Positions 47,037-55,988 of a stretch of DNA of 64,000 nucleotides are shown here, one piece after another. The DNA comes from Allobosea sp. (GTDB lineage: Bacteria; Pseudomonadota; Alphaproteobacteria; Rhizobiales; Beijerinckiaceae), in assembly GCA_024231975.1 (NCBI GenBank), contig JAAEQB010000005.1, positions 1 through 64,000 of the forward strand, read 5' to 3'. The notes under the pieces are model-generated. The model saw only the letters and a program-made list of their open reading frames with translations. It was not told the DNA's origin and did no database searches. Every line of letters starts with the position of its first letter. The stretch's first letter is position 1. The position numbers and the translations under genes are program-made.

Positions 47037-47894
47037 TCATTGGTATTCGGGAATCTGGGTGTCGCTGCCCCAGGCGCAGAAGGAGTCGCGCTTGCGCGGG
47101 AACTGCCGGGCGCGGCGAGGGGAGGCGAGCCGCTCGCCCTCGGCGACATAGGAGAAGTTGACGCCGTCGGGGCCGGCGACGCTCAGGAATAGCTGCTGCG
47201 AGGCGGTGCGCCGGCCGGGGCCATCCATGATGCGCGCCTGCGCGCCACGCAGATGGTAGGCGTTCTGCATGACGAGATCGACGTCCTCGACGCCGAACTC
47301 GATGGCGAGGATGCCCTTCTCCTGCGAGGGGTGCACGGCGATGCGGTGATGTGCCTCGTCGAAGCGGATATAGGCGGCCTCGCCGACCCAGTCGCTGACC
47401 TTGCCGCCGAGCAGCCTGGTCCAGACCTGCTGGTCGGAGGCATCCGGCGCGCCGCGCAGCGCGATTGCCTCCAGTCCGGTGATGCCGGCATCGCGCGGGC
47501 CGTGATAGCGCCAGCCGGATTCGAGCGGCCGGACCACGAGCTCGATGTCGTAGCCGGCCGCCATGCGGAACGAGACGAACTGCCGGACCTTTCGGACAGC
47601 GCAGGCTTCGGCATCGCCGCGCGTCACGGCAAAGCCGGCGCCCTGCAGCACCTTCTCGGCATGAGTCAGCGCATCTGGATCGCGCAGCTCGAAGCCGATC
47701 GCCTGGCCGGCATCGAGCCCGTCGACATAGACCAGCGTGTGGTCGCGATAGTCGGAGCGGAAATAGGCTGATGTCTCGGTGCGGTCGACCAGTTGCAGGC
47801 CGAGGATGCGCCCGGCGAAATCGGCCGCGCCCTTCAGATCGGCGGTCCCGAGCCGGACATAGCGCAATTGCTCGATGGTGATCGCGTCGCTCAT
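47037..47894 (-). CDS. VOC-family paralogue with metal ligands lost
   Basis: 285 residues from an ATG that overlaps the livF stop (ATGA). It aligns along its length with VOC1 (shared RYHG[AP]RDAGITG, GK/A-VSD, HHRIAVHPS), but all three iron ligands are replaced: A143 for the first histidine (LEAIAL), A197 for the second (ILAIEF) and S248 for the glutamate (VNFSYV). The second-shell H226 is R229, while H182/H183 remain. It is probably not a dioxygenase. It may be a regulatory or structural partner of VOC1, or a different enzyme. Confidence 0.78.
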   Translation of the reverse strand: MSDAITIEQLRYVRLGTADLKGAADFAGRILGLQLVDRTETSAYFRSDYRDHTLVYVDGLDAGQAIGFELRDPDALTHAEKVLQGAGFAVTRGDAEACAVRKVRQFVSFRMAAGYDIELVVRPLESGWRYHGPRDAGITGLEAIALRGAPDASDQQVWTRLLGGKVSDWVGEAAYIRFDEAHHRIAVHPSQEKGILAIEFGVEDVDLVMQNAYHLRGAQARIMDGPGRRTASQQLFLSVAGPDGVNFSYVAEGERLASPRRARQFPRKRDSFCAWGSDTQIPEYQ

Positions 47895-48637
47895 AGCCCG
47901 AGATGCTCTTTCTGAAGGTCCTTGTCGGCCATCAAGACGTCGGACGGCCCGTCGAAGACGACGCGGCCATGATCGAGGACCAGCGCCCGTTCGGCGAGCT
48001 TCAGCGCCATGGCGAGGTTCTGCTCGGCGATCAGCAAGGTATAGCCCTCGCCGCGCAGGCGCCCGACCGTGCCGATGATGACCTCTTCGATGGCGCGAGG
48101 CGAGAGGCCTTCGCTCGGCTCGTCGAGCACGATCAGGTCGGCCTGCGTCAGCAAAGCGCGGGCGATCGCCAGCAATTGCCGCTCGCCGCCGCTGAGCGCG
48201 CCGCTGGAGAAGGTGCGACGCTCGGCGAGGCGCGGGAAATCCTCGTAGATGCGCTCCTTGACCCAGCGCCGGTTCGGCTGCTTGCGCGACCACAGCGCCG
48301 CCATCGTCAGGTTCTCGTCGACGGTGAGGTTGGCGTAGACGCCGCGCCCCTGCGGCACCAGCGCGACGCCGAGCCGGGCGATGCGATGCCCCGGCCAGCC
48401 GGCGACCTCCTGCCCCTTGATCGAGATGCGCCCGGTGACCTGCGGCTCCAGCCCGAACAGGGCCGAGCAGAGCGTGCTCTTGCCGGCGCCGTTGCGACCG
48501 AGCAGCGCCACCGCCTCGCCCTGCGCCAGCGAGAACTCGACGCCGTGCAGGACGCGCACGCCGTCATAGCCCGCATCGAGTCCCGCGATCTCAAGGTACG
48601 TGGCGGGAGCCGCCTGTTGCTGTGCCTGTACGGACAT
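47891..48637 (-). CDS. livF: Branched-chain-type ABC transporter, ATP-binding protein LivF
   Basis: 248 residues. Walker A GRNGAGKST (about 49-57), signature LSGGERQLLAIARAL and Walker B LIVLDEPSEGLSP, with the LivF-type C-terminus. The start (ATG 48637) overlaps the livG stop as TGATG; a GTG at 48640 is also possible. In this cluster the transporter more likely imports an aromatic acid than a branched-chain amino acid. Confidence 0.93.
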   Translation of the reverse strand: MSVQAQQQAAPATYLEIAGLDAGYDGVRVLHGVEFSLAQGEAVALLGRNGAGKSTLCSALFGLEPQVTGRISIKGQEVAGWPGHRIARLGVALVPQGRGVYANLTVDENLTMAALWSRKQPNRRWVKERIYEDFPRLAERRTFSSGALSGGERQLLAIARALLTQADLIVLDEPSEGLSPRAIEEVIIGTVGRLRGEGYTLLIAEQNLAMALKLAERALVLDHGRVVFDGPSDVLMADKDLQKEHLGL

Positions 48638-49407
48638 CACGCGGCCTCCCCGAGCGAGGCGCCGAGATAGGCGGCCTGCGCGCCCTCATGCGCCTTGATC
48701 GCGTCGGGCGTGTCGCAGGCGATCAATCGGCCGAGATCGAGCACGGCGACGCGGTCGCAGACGCCGAAGACGATATCGAGATCATGCGCGATCAGGATGG
48801 TCGAGAGGTCCTCGCCGAGCGTGCGGACGACCTCGATCAGATGCTCGCCCTCGGCCCGCGACAGGCCGGCGGTCGGTTCGTCGAGCAGGAGCACGCGCGG
48901 GCGCATCGCCAGCGAGACCAGCACGTCGACGATGCGCTGCTCGCCATAGGACAGGCCGGCGACCGGCAAGTCGGCCCGCTCGTGCAATTGGGCGCGCGTC
49001 AGCAATTGATCGGCGGCCTCGTCTGCCGCTGCGACGGCCTTGCGGCTGCCGAACCAGCCATAGCCTTCGCCCCTTCGGGACCGTGCCGCCAAGGCAAGGT
49101 TCTCGCGGACGCTGAGCTCCGGGAAGGCCATGCTCTTCTGGAAGGTGCGCACCAGCCCTGCGCGGACACGAACGTCCGGCTTTGCCCTGGTGATGTCCTC
49201 GCCGGCGAAGGCGACGCGGCCCTGGTCGGGGATCAGGAAGCCGGTGACGATGTTGAACAGGGTCGTCTTGCCGGCGCCGTTGGGGCCGATCAGGCCGAGG
49301 CATTCGCCCTGGCCGAGCGTGACCGAGACATCGCTCAGGACCTTCAGCCCGCCGAATGACTTGGCGACGCCCTCGATCGCGAGGGCAGGGACGGCGTTCG
49401 CGCTCAT
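48637..49407 (-). CDS. livG: Branched-chain-type ABC transporter, ATP-binding protein LivG
   Basis: 256 residues from an ATG overlapping the livM stop. Walker A GPNGAGKTTL, LivG-type region VRTFQKSMAFPELSVRENL, signature LSYGEQRIVDVLVSLA and Walker B VLLLDEPTAGLS. Longer open frames upstream run into livM. It acts in the cytoplasm with LivF. Confidence 0.94.
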   Translation of the reverse strand: MSANAVPALAIEGVAKSFGGLKVLSDVSVTLGQGECLGLIGPNGAGKTTLFNIVTGFLIPDQGRVAFAGEDITRAKPDVRVRAGLVRTFQKSMAFPELSVRENLALAARSRRGEGYGWFGSRKAVAAADEAADQLLTRAQLHERADLPVAGLSYGEQRIVDVLVSLAMRPRVLLLDEPTAGLSRAEGEHLIEVVRTLGEDLSTILIAHDLDIVFGVCDRVAVLDLGRLIACDTPDAIKAHEGAQAAYLGASLGEAA

Positions 49408-50423
49408 GAGCGGCCCTCCGCATCCTTGCGCCGTCCGAAGGCGGCCTTCAGCCCGGCGACGACGCCCTTCGGCATGATCATCACGGTCAGCACGAAGACG
49501 AGGCCGACGACCAGTTGCCAGCGATCGGTATAGGACGAGACATAGGTCTGGATGCCCAGATAGATCGCCGAGCCGATGAAGGCGCCATAGAGCGAGCCGA
49601 CGCCGCCGATCACCAGCATGATGATCATCATCGCCGACATCGTCCAATGCACGGCGTTCGGGCCGACATACTGGTTGACGAAGGGATAGAGCGCCCCGGC
49701 CGCCCCGGCGATGGCGCCGGAGGCGAGCAGCGCCATCAGACGGATACGCGGGATCGAATAGCCCAGCGCGCTCATCCGGAGCTGCCGCTCGCGCGTGCCC
49801 AGCAAAGCGCGGCCGATCGGCGCTGTGACGAAGGAGTGGGCGGCGAAATAAGCGACGATCGCAAGCACCAGAGCGGCGAGATAGAGCGCGACACCGTTGT
49901 TGAGCGGGATCGTGGCAAAGCCGGTGTGCAAGGTCAGCACCGGGAAGCCGCGCAGGCCGTCGGCGCCGCCGGTGACCTCGCGCCAGTGGAACACCACCTC
50001 CCAGACGATCTGGCCGACGATCAGGCTGAGGATCAGGAAGAACAGGGCGATGGTGCGCATCACCACGACGCCCATCAGCAGAGCAGAGGCCATGCCAGTG
50101 GCGATGCCGACAGCGAGCATCACCACGACATCGGCACCGAGCGTCTGCGCGGCGATCGCGGCGGCATAGGCCGCGCCGCCGAAGAAGACGGCATGGCCGA
50201 GCGAGACCAGCCCGCCGAAGCCGACCAGCAGGTCGAGGCTGAGCACGGCGGTGCCGATGATCAGGATCTCGGCGAGGAAACGCAGCTGGTAGTCGCCGGC
50301 GAACAGCAGGGGAATCGCAGCGGCGAGGGCGAGCAGCGCGACCCTTGCGGTCATCGGCAGGCTGCGCCGCTCACTGGCGGGGCGCGTTTCCACGCGGCCG
50401 GTCCCGTCGGCGATCGAGCTCAT
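49404..50423 (-). CDS. livM: Branched-chain-type ABC transporter permease LivM
   Basis: 339 residues from the ATG at 50423, which overlaps the livH stop by 4 bp. About ten hydrophobic segments are visible, with the permease motif DLLVGFGGLVSLGHAVFFGGAAY near residues 64-86 and a C-terminal GGVGSLYGAFIGSAIYLGIQ. A frame reaching 51110 is an artefact of the overlap. Confidence 0.94.
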   Translation of the reverse strand: MSSIADGTGRVETRPASERRSLPMTARVALLALAAAIPLLFAGDYQLRFLAEILIIGTAVLSLDLLVGFGGLVSLGHAVFFGGAAYAAAIAAQTLGADVVVMLAVGIATGMASALLMGVVVMRTIALFFLILSLIVGQIVWEVVFHWREVTGGADGLRGFPVLTLHTGFATIPLNNGVALYLAALVLAIVAYFAAHSFVTAPIGRALLGTRERQLRMSALGYSIPRIRLMALLASGAIAGAAGALYPFVNQYVGPNAVHWTMSAMMIIMLVIGGVGSLYGAFIGSAIYLGIQTYVSSYTDRWQLVVGLVFVLTVMIMPKGVVAGLKAAFGRRKDAEGRS

Positions 50424-51289
50424 ACCTGCCTCACCTTCCTGGCGACCAGGCCTTCCGGCAGCGCGACCAGGAGCGCAGCCATGACGGCGAGGGCGACGAC
50501 GTTCGAGAATTCCGGCACCCAGACCTTGGAGAAGGTCATGGCGAAGCCGAGCAGGAGCGCGCTCAGCACCGTGCCGCGGAAGGTGCCGAGCCCGCCGGCG
50601 ACGACGACGATCAGCGCCAGGATCAGCACCTCCTCGTCGAGGCCGGGATAGGCGGAGAGGATGCCGGCGCCGAGCGCGCCGGAGATGCCGCCGAGGCCGG
50701 CCGAGATCACCAGCACGGCGGTGAAGATCCGGCGGGTGTCGAGGCCGAGCGTCTCGACGAAGCCGCGATCGGTGACGCAGGCTCGAACCACCGCGCCCCA
50801 GATGGTGCGGTCGATCACGAACCAGAGCGCGAAGGCGAGCGCCGCGCCGAAGCCGATGATGAAGAGCCGGTAGATCGGGAACGGCATGTCCATGATGAAG
50901 ACGACGCCGCGCAGCGCTTCCGGAATCTCCGCCGAAAGGATCTGCGCGCCAAAACCCCAGCGCATCAGGTCGGCGAAGATCACCGAGAGACCATAGGTCA
51001 ACAGCACCTGCATCAGATGCGTTCGGGCATAGAACTGCCGGAACGGGAAGCGCTCCAGCAGGAAGCCGGCGAGGCCGGCCGCCACGAAAGCGACCGGGAA
51101 GGCGAGCCACCAGGGCGCGCCCGAGGCCAGCCAGTAGACACCGACATAGGCGCCGAGCAGGAAGAAGGAGCCGTGGGTCAGGTTGACGAAATTCATCAGG
51201 TTGAGCACCACCGACAGGCCGAGACCGGTCAGCAGCAAGAGCATCGAGAACGACAGCGCGTTCAGGCTCTGGACGGCGTAGAAGCCCAC
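50420..51289 (-). CDS. livH: Branched-chain-type ABC transporter permease LivH
   Basis: 289 residues from a GTG at 51289 with AAGGAG eight bases upstream. Permease signatures include LNLMNFVNLTHGSFFLLGAY (about 28-47) and GGLGTFRGTVLSALLLGFAM near the C-terminus. The frame to 52015 runs through the binding-protein gene and is rejected. It lies 17 bp after the binding-protein stop. Confidence 0.93.
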   Translation of the reverse strand: MGFYAVQSLNALSFSMLLLLTGLGLSVVLNLMNFVNLTHGSFFLLGAYVGVYWLASGAPWWLAFPVAFVAAGLAGFLLERFPFRQFYARTHLMQVLLTYGLSVIFADLMRWGFGAQILSAEIPEALRGVVFIMDMPFPIYRLFIIGFGAALAFALWFVIDRTIWGAVVRACVTDRGFVETLGLDTRRIFTAVLVISAGLGGISGALGAGILSAYPGLDEEVLILALIVVVAGGLGTFRGTVLSALLLGFAMTFSKVWVPEFSNVVALAVMAALLVALPEGLVARKVRQV

Positions 51290-51306
51290 GGAACCGCTCC
51301 TTCCCG

Positions 51307-52509
51307 TCAGGCCACCGGACCGGGGTCGCGCACGGCCTTGTAGGTGTGGATCACCTGGTTGACCGGGCCGCCGGCGCCTTCCTTGATCTCGTTGACGTAG
51401 ATGTCGAGGATCGCCTGGTTGTTGCGGGGATCGAACGGCATCGGCCCGAACACGGTCTCGACCTCCTTGGCGAGCAGCGCCTCCTTGACCTTCTCCTTGT
51501 TGGAGAGATCGCCCTCGACGCGCTCGACCGCAGCCTTGATCACCTGGCCGGTGACGTAGCCGGCGGTGCCCATCTCGCCCGGCATGGCGTTGCGGGCCGC
51601 CTGATAGGCCTTGGTGAAGGCGGCCGAGCTTGGCGCCGTCGGCGACTGGTTGCAGGTGTTGAGCCCGCCGAGCGCCGCTTCCTTGACGGCGGAGACCACG
51701 TCCTCCTGGTCGAACAGCGCGCCGCTGCCGATCAGCTTGACCTTTCCGTGCAGGCGGTACTCGCGCATCTGGCGCAGGAAGCGCACCGCATCCGAGCCGG
51801 CGAAGAAGGAGAAGATGAACTCCGGCTTCTCGGCGGCGATCGTCGTCAGCAGCGGCCCGAAATCGGTGGTGCCGAGCGGGGCCCAGAGCTGCTTGCCGAC
51901 CTTGCCGCCCTGCTGCTGGTAGCTCGCGACGAAATCGCCGACGGATTCGCGGCCGGCGGCATAGTCGGCGGCGATGGTCAGGCAGCCGGACTTGCCGAGC
52001 TTCTCGAAAGCCCACTGGCCGGCGGTGTGGCCGAGCATCCAGTTGGTCTTGGTCGGCCGGAAGACGAAGGGGCTCGCCGCCTTGCGGGCGAGATCATTGG
52101 CCGAGCCGGCCGAGATGAAGGTCAGCGCCTTGGCCTCGGTCACGACGTCGCGGACGGCAAGCGCCACGGCGGAGGAGATCACGCCGGAGACAATGTCGAC
52201 ATTGTCCTGCCCGAGCAGCTTGCGGAACTTGCGGACACCTTCGTCCGGCTTGGCCTGATCGTCCTCGACGATCAGCTCGACGGCGCGGCCGGCGAGCTTG
52301 CCGCCATTCTCGGCCAGGAACATCTGCATGCCGGCGCGCATGCTCTCGCCGAGCGCCGTGAACGGCCCCGACAGCGAGGTCACCATGCCGATCTTCAGCG
52401 GCTTGCTGGCGCCCTGCGCCAAAGCGGGCGCGCTGATCGCGCCGGTGAGGGCGGTGGCGCCCGCAGTTGCGAGGAAGCTGCGGCGGGACAGCGGAAAGCG
52501 CTCGGTCAT
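51307..52509 (-). CDS. ABC transporter periplasmic substrate-binding protein (LivK type)
   Basis: 400 residues. A twin-arginine signal is seen (SRRSFLATAGATALTG), so Tat export is likely. The mature domain has KIGMVTSLSGPFTALGESMRAGMQMFLAENGG and the type I binding fold (VVSAVKEAALGG, DPRNNQAILDIYVNEI). First gene of the leftward livK-H-M-G-F-VOC2-VOC1-aldolase operon. Its promoter lies in the AT-rich region shared with the GntR gene. Ligand unknown; an aromatic acid is inferred from the operon. Confidence 0.9.
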   Translation of the reverse strand: MTERFPLSRRSFLATAGATALTGAISAPALAQGASKPLKIGMVTSLSGPFTALGESMRAGMQMFLAENGGKLAGRAVELIVEDDQAKPDEGVRKFRKLLGQDNVDIVSGVISSAVALAVRDVVTEAKALTFISAGSANDLARKAASPFVFRPTKTNWMLGHTAGQWAFEKLGKSGCLTIAADYAAGRESVGDFVASYQQQGGKVGKQLWAPLGTTDFGPLLTTIAAEKPEFIFSFFAGSDAVRFLRQMREYRLHGKVKLIGSGALFDQEDVVSAVKEAALGGLNTCNQSPTAPSSAAFTKAYQAARNAMPGEMGTAGYVTGQVIKAAVERVEGDLSNKEKVKEALLAKEVETVFGPMPFDPRNNQAILDIYVNEIKEGAGGPVNQVIHTYKAVRDPGPVA

Positions 52510-52588
52510 GGGACGTCCTCCAACGGGGCGATCTTGGTGCCACTCGATTGGCCGGCATCCGATCAGAACGGCCTTGGCCTGTCAATAT

Positions 52589-52600
52589 TATTTCGAAATT
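52589..52600. promoter_or_regulatory. Operator-like palindrome, copy 1
   Basis: TATTTCGAAATT with the perfect core ATTTCGAAAT (52590-52599), 80 bp upstream of the livK-type start. It recurs as AATTTCGAAATT at 52708, 119 bp away; both lie in the divergent promoter region. Confidence 0.6.
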
Positions 52601-52643
52601 TTTTCGACACCCAGAATTCGCTTTCACACGGCCTCTTATAGAG

Positions 52644-52665
52644 AATTCCTTGAATTATAGGAATT
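52644..52665. promoter_or_regulatory. Third dyad between the divergent operons
   Basis: AATTCC (52644-52649) and GGAATT (52660-52665) are separated by 10 AT-rich bases. It lies midway between the two ATTTCGAAAT palindromes and may be a further operator or promoter element. Confidence 0.35.
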
Positions 52666-52707
52666 AAAGAGATTCTGGTTGGTCCCGATCAGCGTCGCCG
52701 GGATTGT

Positions 52708-52719
52708 AATTTCGAAATT
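52708..52719. promoter_or_regulatory. Operator-like palindrome, copy 2
   Basis: AATTTCGAAATT is a perfect 12-bp palindrome 45 bp upstream of the GntR start. With copy 1 it suggests GntR control of both operons, perhaps with DNA looping. Confidence 0.65.
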
Positions 52720-52764
52720 CAATGGTAGAGAGGGTTATCGACAACGGGAGCTGCGCGCTTCGTA

Positions 52765-53481
52765 ATGTCTTCTTCCGACAAGACCCTGGCAGACCGGACC
52801 TACCGCCAATTGCGCGGCGACATCGTCAATGGCCGGCTTGCGGCTGGCAGCAAGCTGAAGCTCGAAGGCCTGGCGCAGGACTACGAGGTCGGCATGTCGC
52901 CGCTGCGCGAGGCGCTTGCCCGCCTGATGGGCGACCTGCTCGTCGTCTCGGAAGGGCAGCGCGGCTTCTGGGTGGCGCCGCTCTCGCTCGACGAGCTCGA
53001 CGATGTCTCGCGCGTCCGCGCCCTGATCGAGACCGAGGCGCTCAACGCCGCGATCCGCAATGGCGATGCGGCGTGGGAGCGTGAGGTCACGGCGGCGTTC
53101 GAGGCGCTGGCTGCGGTCGAGGAGCATCTGCCGCATACCAGCGAGGCGCTGCCGCCGGGGCAGATCGAGGTCTGGGAGGCGCGCAACCGCGCCTTTCATG
53201 CCGCGCTTGTCTCGGCCGCCGGTTCGCCCATGCTGATCAAGCTGCGCGACCTGCTCTACCAGCAGTCAGAGCGCTATCGCCGCGTCTCGCTCAACGTCTC
53301 GCGCGGCTGGCGCAACGTCCATGACGAGCACCGTGCCATCTACGACGCCACCATGCAGCGCAATGCGCTGCGGGCCTGCCGAATGACCGAGCTGCATCTT
53401 TCCCGCACGGCCGAAGAGGTGCGTAAGGCGATGGCCGCGCTTGCGCGGGACGACGACCAGATTTTCGGAGGCAAGGCGTGA
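52765..53481 (+). CDS. GntR-family (FCD) transcriptional regulator
   Basis: 238 residues. The winged helix-turn-helix (TLADRTYRQLRGDIVNGRLAAGSKLKLEGLAQDYEVGMSPLREAL) is followed by the FCD effector domain with its metal/ligand histidines (RNRAFHAALVSAAG, HDEHRAIYDA, MTELHLSRT). First gene of the rightward catabolic operon and divergent from livK. The palindromes at 52589 and 52708 are its likely sites. The inducer is probably a pathway intermediate. Confidence 0.92.
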   Translation: MSSSDKTLADRTYRQLRGDIVNGRLAAGSKLKLEGLAQDYEVGMSPLREALARLMGDLLVVSEGQRGFWVAPLSLDELDDVSRVRALIETEALNAAIRNGDAAWEREVTAAFEALAAVEEHLPHTSEALPPGQIEVWEARNRAFHAALVSAAGSPMLIKLRDLLYQQSERYRRVSLNVSRGWRNVHDEHRAIYDATMQRNALRACRMTELHLSRTAEEVRKAMAALARDDDQIFGGKA

Positions 53482-54218
53482 GCGGTTTTGATCTGAGCGG
53501 GAAGACCATTCTGGTCACCGGCGCGGCCGGTGGCATCGGCGCGGTGACGGCACAGGTTCTGGCAAATCTTGGTGCCAGGCTCATCCTGACCGACCGCATC
53601 TCCTGCGCCGCGACGATCACGGGCCTGGGCGAGAAGGCGGAAGCGGCCCGCGAGATCATCATCGATCTGCTCGACGATGACGCGCCGAGGCGCCTGTCCG
53701 AGCAGGCGGGGGCGATCGATGCCGCCGTCCTCGGCGCCGGCATCTACCGCCCGGTCGACTGGGATGCGGATGGCTGGGAAGAGGTCGCCGAGACCACGCT
53801 GTCGCTCAACCTGATGGCGCCGATGCGCCTCGCGCGCGAGCTCGTGCCTGCCATGGCAGCGCGCGGAGAAGGGCGGGTCGTCCTTGTCGGCTCCATCGTC
53901 GCGGCGACCGGCGGCTCCTTCCCGGGCGTTGGCCCGCATTACGCTGCATCGAAGGGCGGCCTGCACACGCTGGTGCGCTGGCTCGCGGCCCGCTTCGGTG
54001 GGCAGGGCGTGCTGGTCAACGGCGTCGCGCCGGGGATCACCGACACGGCGATGGTCGGCGTCCACGATCTTTCGGCGGCGCTGGCGAAACATCCGCTCGG
54101 CCGGGCCGCCCGGCCGGAGGAGATCGCCTGGCCGATCGCCTTCCTCTGCTCACCGGCGGCGAGCTTCGTCTCCGGCGCCATCCTCGACGTGAACGGCGGC
54201 GCGATGATGCGCCCATGA
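53478..54218 (+). CDS. Short-chain dehydrogenase/reductase
   Basis: 246 residues from a GTG overlapping the GntR stop. The nucleotide-binding motif TGAAGGIGAV (about residues 13-22) and the catalytic YAASK are present, with the C-terminal FLCSPAASFVSGAILDVNGG. NAD(P)-dependent oxidation or reduction of an alcohol/ketone; in this operon perhaps a dihydrodiol or side-chain step before ring cleavage. Confidence 0.9.
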   Translation: MSGFDLSGKTILVTGAAGGIGAVTAQVLANLGARLILTDRISCAATITGLGEKAEAAREIIIDLLDDDAPRRLSEQAGAIDAAVLGAGIYRPVDWDADGWEEVAETTLSLNLMAPMRLARELVPAMAARGEGRVVLVGSIVAATGGSFPGVGPHYAASKGGLHTLVRWLAARFGGQGVLVNGVAPGITDTAMVGVHDLSAALAKHPLGRAARPEEIAWPIAFLCSPAASFVSGAILDVNGGAMMRP

Positions 54219-54245
54219 CTACAACAACAGACCGGGAGTGAGACG

Positions 54246-55751
54246 ATGAACAGCGCCGTTCCGCGCTACCAGGGCGCTGCCGCCAGCGCCGAGACCGCCC
54301 GCCTGTCGCATTTCATCGACGGGCGCTTCGTGCCAGCCGGCCGCAGCAGCTTCGAGAACCGCCATCCCGCGACGGGCGAGGTGATCAACCTCGTGCCGGA
54401 GGCCGACTCAGCTGCGGTGGACGACGCGGTCAAGGCGGCCAAGCGCGCCCTCAAGGGGCCGTGGGGCAAGATGAGCGAGCAGCAGCGCTCCGCCATCCTG
54501 CGCAAGGTCGCCGACGGGATCATGGCCCGCTTCGACGATTTCCTCGCCGCCGAGGTGCTCGATACCGGTAAGCCCAAGAGCCTCGCCTCGCATATCGACA
54601 TTCCGCGCGGCGCCGCGAACTTCAACGTCTTTGCCGATCAGGTGCTGACGCTCTCGACAGAGACCTTCCGCATGGCGACGCCGGACGGGGCAGGGGCGCT
54701 GAACTATGCGATCCGCGGGCCGCGCGGCGTGATCGCCGTGGTCTGCCCATGGAATCTCCCGCTCTTGCTGATGACCTGGAAGGTCGCGCCGGCGCTGGCC
54801 TGCGGCAACACCGTCGTGGTCAAGCCCTCCGAGGAGACGCCGACCACGGCGACCATGCTCGGCGAGATCATGAACGAGGCCGGCGTGCCGCCCGGCGTCT
54901 ACAATGTCGTCCACGGCTTCGGCGAGGACAGCGCCGGCGAGTACCTGACCAGCCACCCACTCGTCGACGGCATCACCTTCACCGGCGAGACCCGCACGGG
55001 TGAGGCGATCATGCGCGCTGCGTCCAGGGGCGTCCGCCCGGTCTCGCTCGAGCTCGGCGGCAAGAACGCCTCGCTGGTCTTCGCCGATTGCGACATGGAC
55101 AAGGCGATCGAGGGCGTGACCCGCGCCGTCTTCGCCAATTGCGGCCAGGTCTGCCTGGGCACCGAGCGCGTCTATGTCGAGCGGCCGATCTTCGATCAGT
55201 TCACCCAGCGCCTGAAGCAGGCGGCTGAAAAGCTGAAGCCCGGCAATCCGTTCGAGGCCTCGACCACGCTCGGCCCGCTGATCAGCCAAGTCCATCGCGA
55301 CAAGGTGCTGTCCTACTACGCCAAGGCGAAGGCGGAAGGTGCCGAGATCGTCACCGGCGGCGGCATCCCCGAGCTGCTAGCCCCGTATTCCGCCGGCTCC
55401 TTCGCCGAGCCGACGATCTGGACCGGTCTCTCCGAGGATTCTGCCGTGATGCGCGACGAGATCTTCGGACCCTGCTGCAACATCGTGCCCTTCGACGAGG
55501 AGGACGCTGTGATCGCGCTGGCGAACGACAGCCCCTACGGCCTCGCCACCTCGATCTGGACGGAGAACCTGACGCGGGCGCACCGCGTCGCGGCGCAGGT
55601 CGAGGTCGGCATCACCTGGGTGAACTCCTGGTTCCTGCGCGACCTGCGGACGCCCTTTGGCGGCTCGAAGCAGTCCGGGATCGGCCGCGAGGGCGGCGTG
55701 CACTCGATGGAATTCTACACCGAGCTGCGCAACGTCTGCGTCAAGCTCTGA
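54246..55751 (+). CDS. 2-hydroxymuconic-semialdehyde-type aldehyde dehydrogenase
   Basis: 501 residues. The sequence closely follows the DmpC/XylG/HpaE type: TGKPKSLASHIDIPRGAANF, PWNLPLLLMTWKVAPALACG, and LELGGKNASLVFADCDMDKAIEG with the catalytic glutamate E269. Catalytic cysteine C303 is in FANCGQVCLGTE. NAD-dependent oxidation of the ring-cleavage semialdehyde to the dicarboxylate is the likely step. It lies 27 bp after the SDR gene, in the rightward operon. Confidence 0.9.
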   Translation: MNSAVPRYQGAAASAETARLSHFIDGRFVPAGRSSFENRHPATGEVINLVPEADSAAVDDAVKAAKRALKGPWGKMSEQQRSAILRKVADGIMARFDDFLAAEVLDTGKPKSLASHIDIPRGAANFNVFADQVLTLSTETFRMATPDGAGALNYAIRGPRGVIAVVCPWNLPLLLMTWKVAPALACGNTVVVKPSEETPTTATMLGEIMNEAGVPPGVYNVVHGFGEDSAGEYLTSHPLVDGITFTGETRTGEAIMRAASRGVRPVSLELGGKNASLVFADCDMDKAIEGVTRAVFANCGQVCLGTERVYVERPIFDQFTQRLKQAAEKLKPGNPFEASTTLGPLISQVHRDKVLSYYAKAKAEGAEIVTGGGIPELLAPYSAGSFAEPTIWTGLSEDSAVMRDEIFGPCCNIVPFDEEDAVIALANDSPYGLATSIWTENLTRAHRVAAQVEVGITWVNSWFLRDLRTPFGGSKQSGIGREGGVHSMEFYTELRNVCVKL

Positions 55752-55770
55752 GGGTCGGTTCCCCCTTAAG

Positions 55771-55903
55771 CCTCATCCTGAGGAGCCGCGTCGAGCGCTT
55801 AGAGCCGGGCGATTTCGCGCGGAAACAGGCCGTCACCCTGGGCGACCGCAAGTCGTCCCGGGATCCATCGAAGGGTGCGACATCACCCTACGATTGATCC
55901 CGG
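55771..55903. repeat. Intergenic hairpin block between the dehydrogenase and hpaH
   Basis: Two dyads lie in the 237-bp gap: CCTCA-TCC-TGAGG (55771-55783) and a larger hairpin 55858-55903 with arms CCGGGATC/GATCCCGG and inner arms AGGGTG/CACCCT. The wording resembles dispersed Rhizobiales intergenic repeats. Copies elsewhere in the genome cannot be checked here. Confidence 0.5.
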
Positions 55904-55988
55904 AGCTGCGCCGCTGCGCGGCCTGTCCAGGATGACGGCGCGTTTCCAACCAACGCTATCGCGATCCAGGTAATAAGGAAGAAAATCC

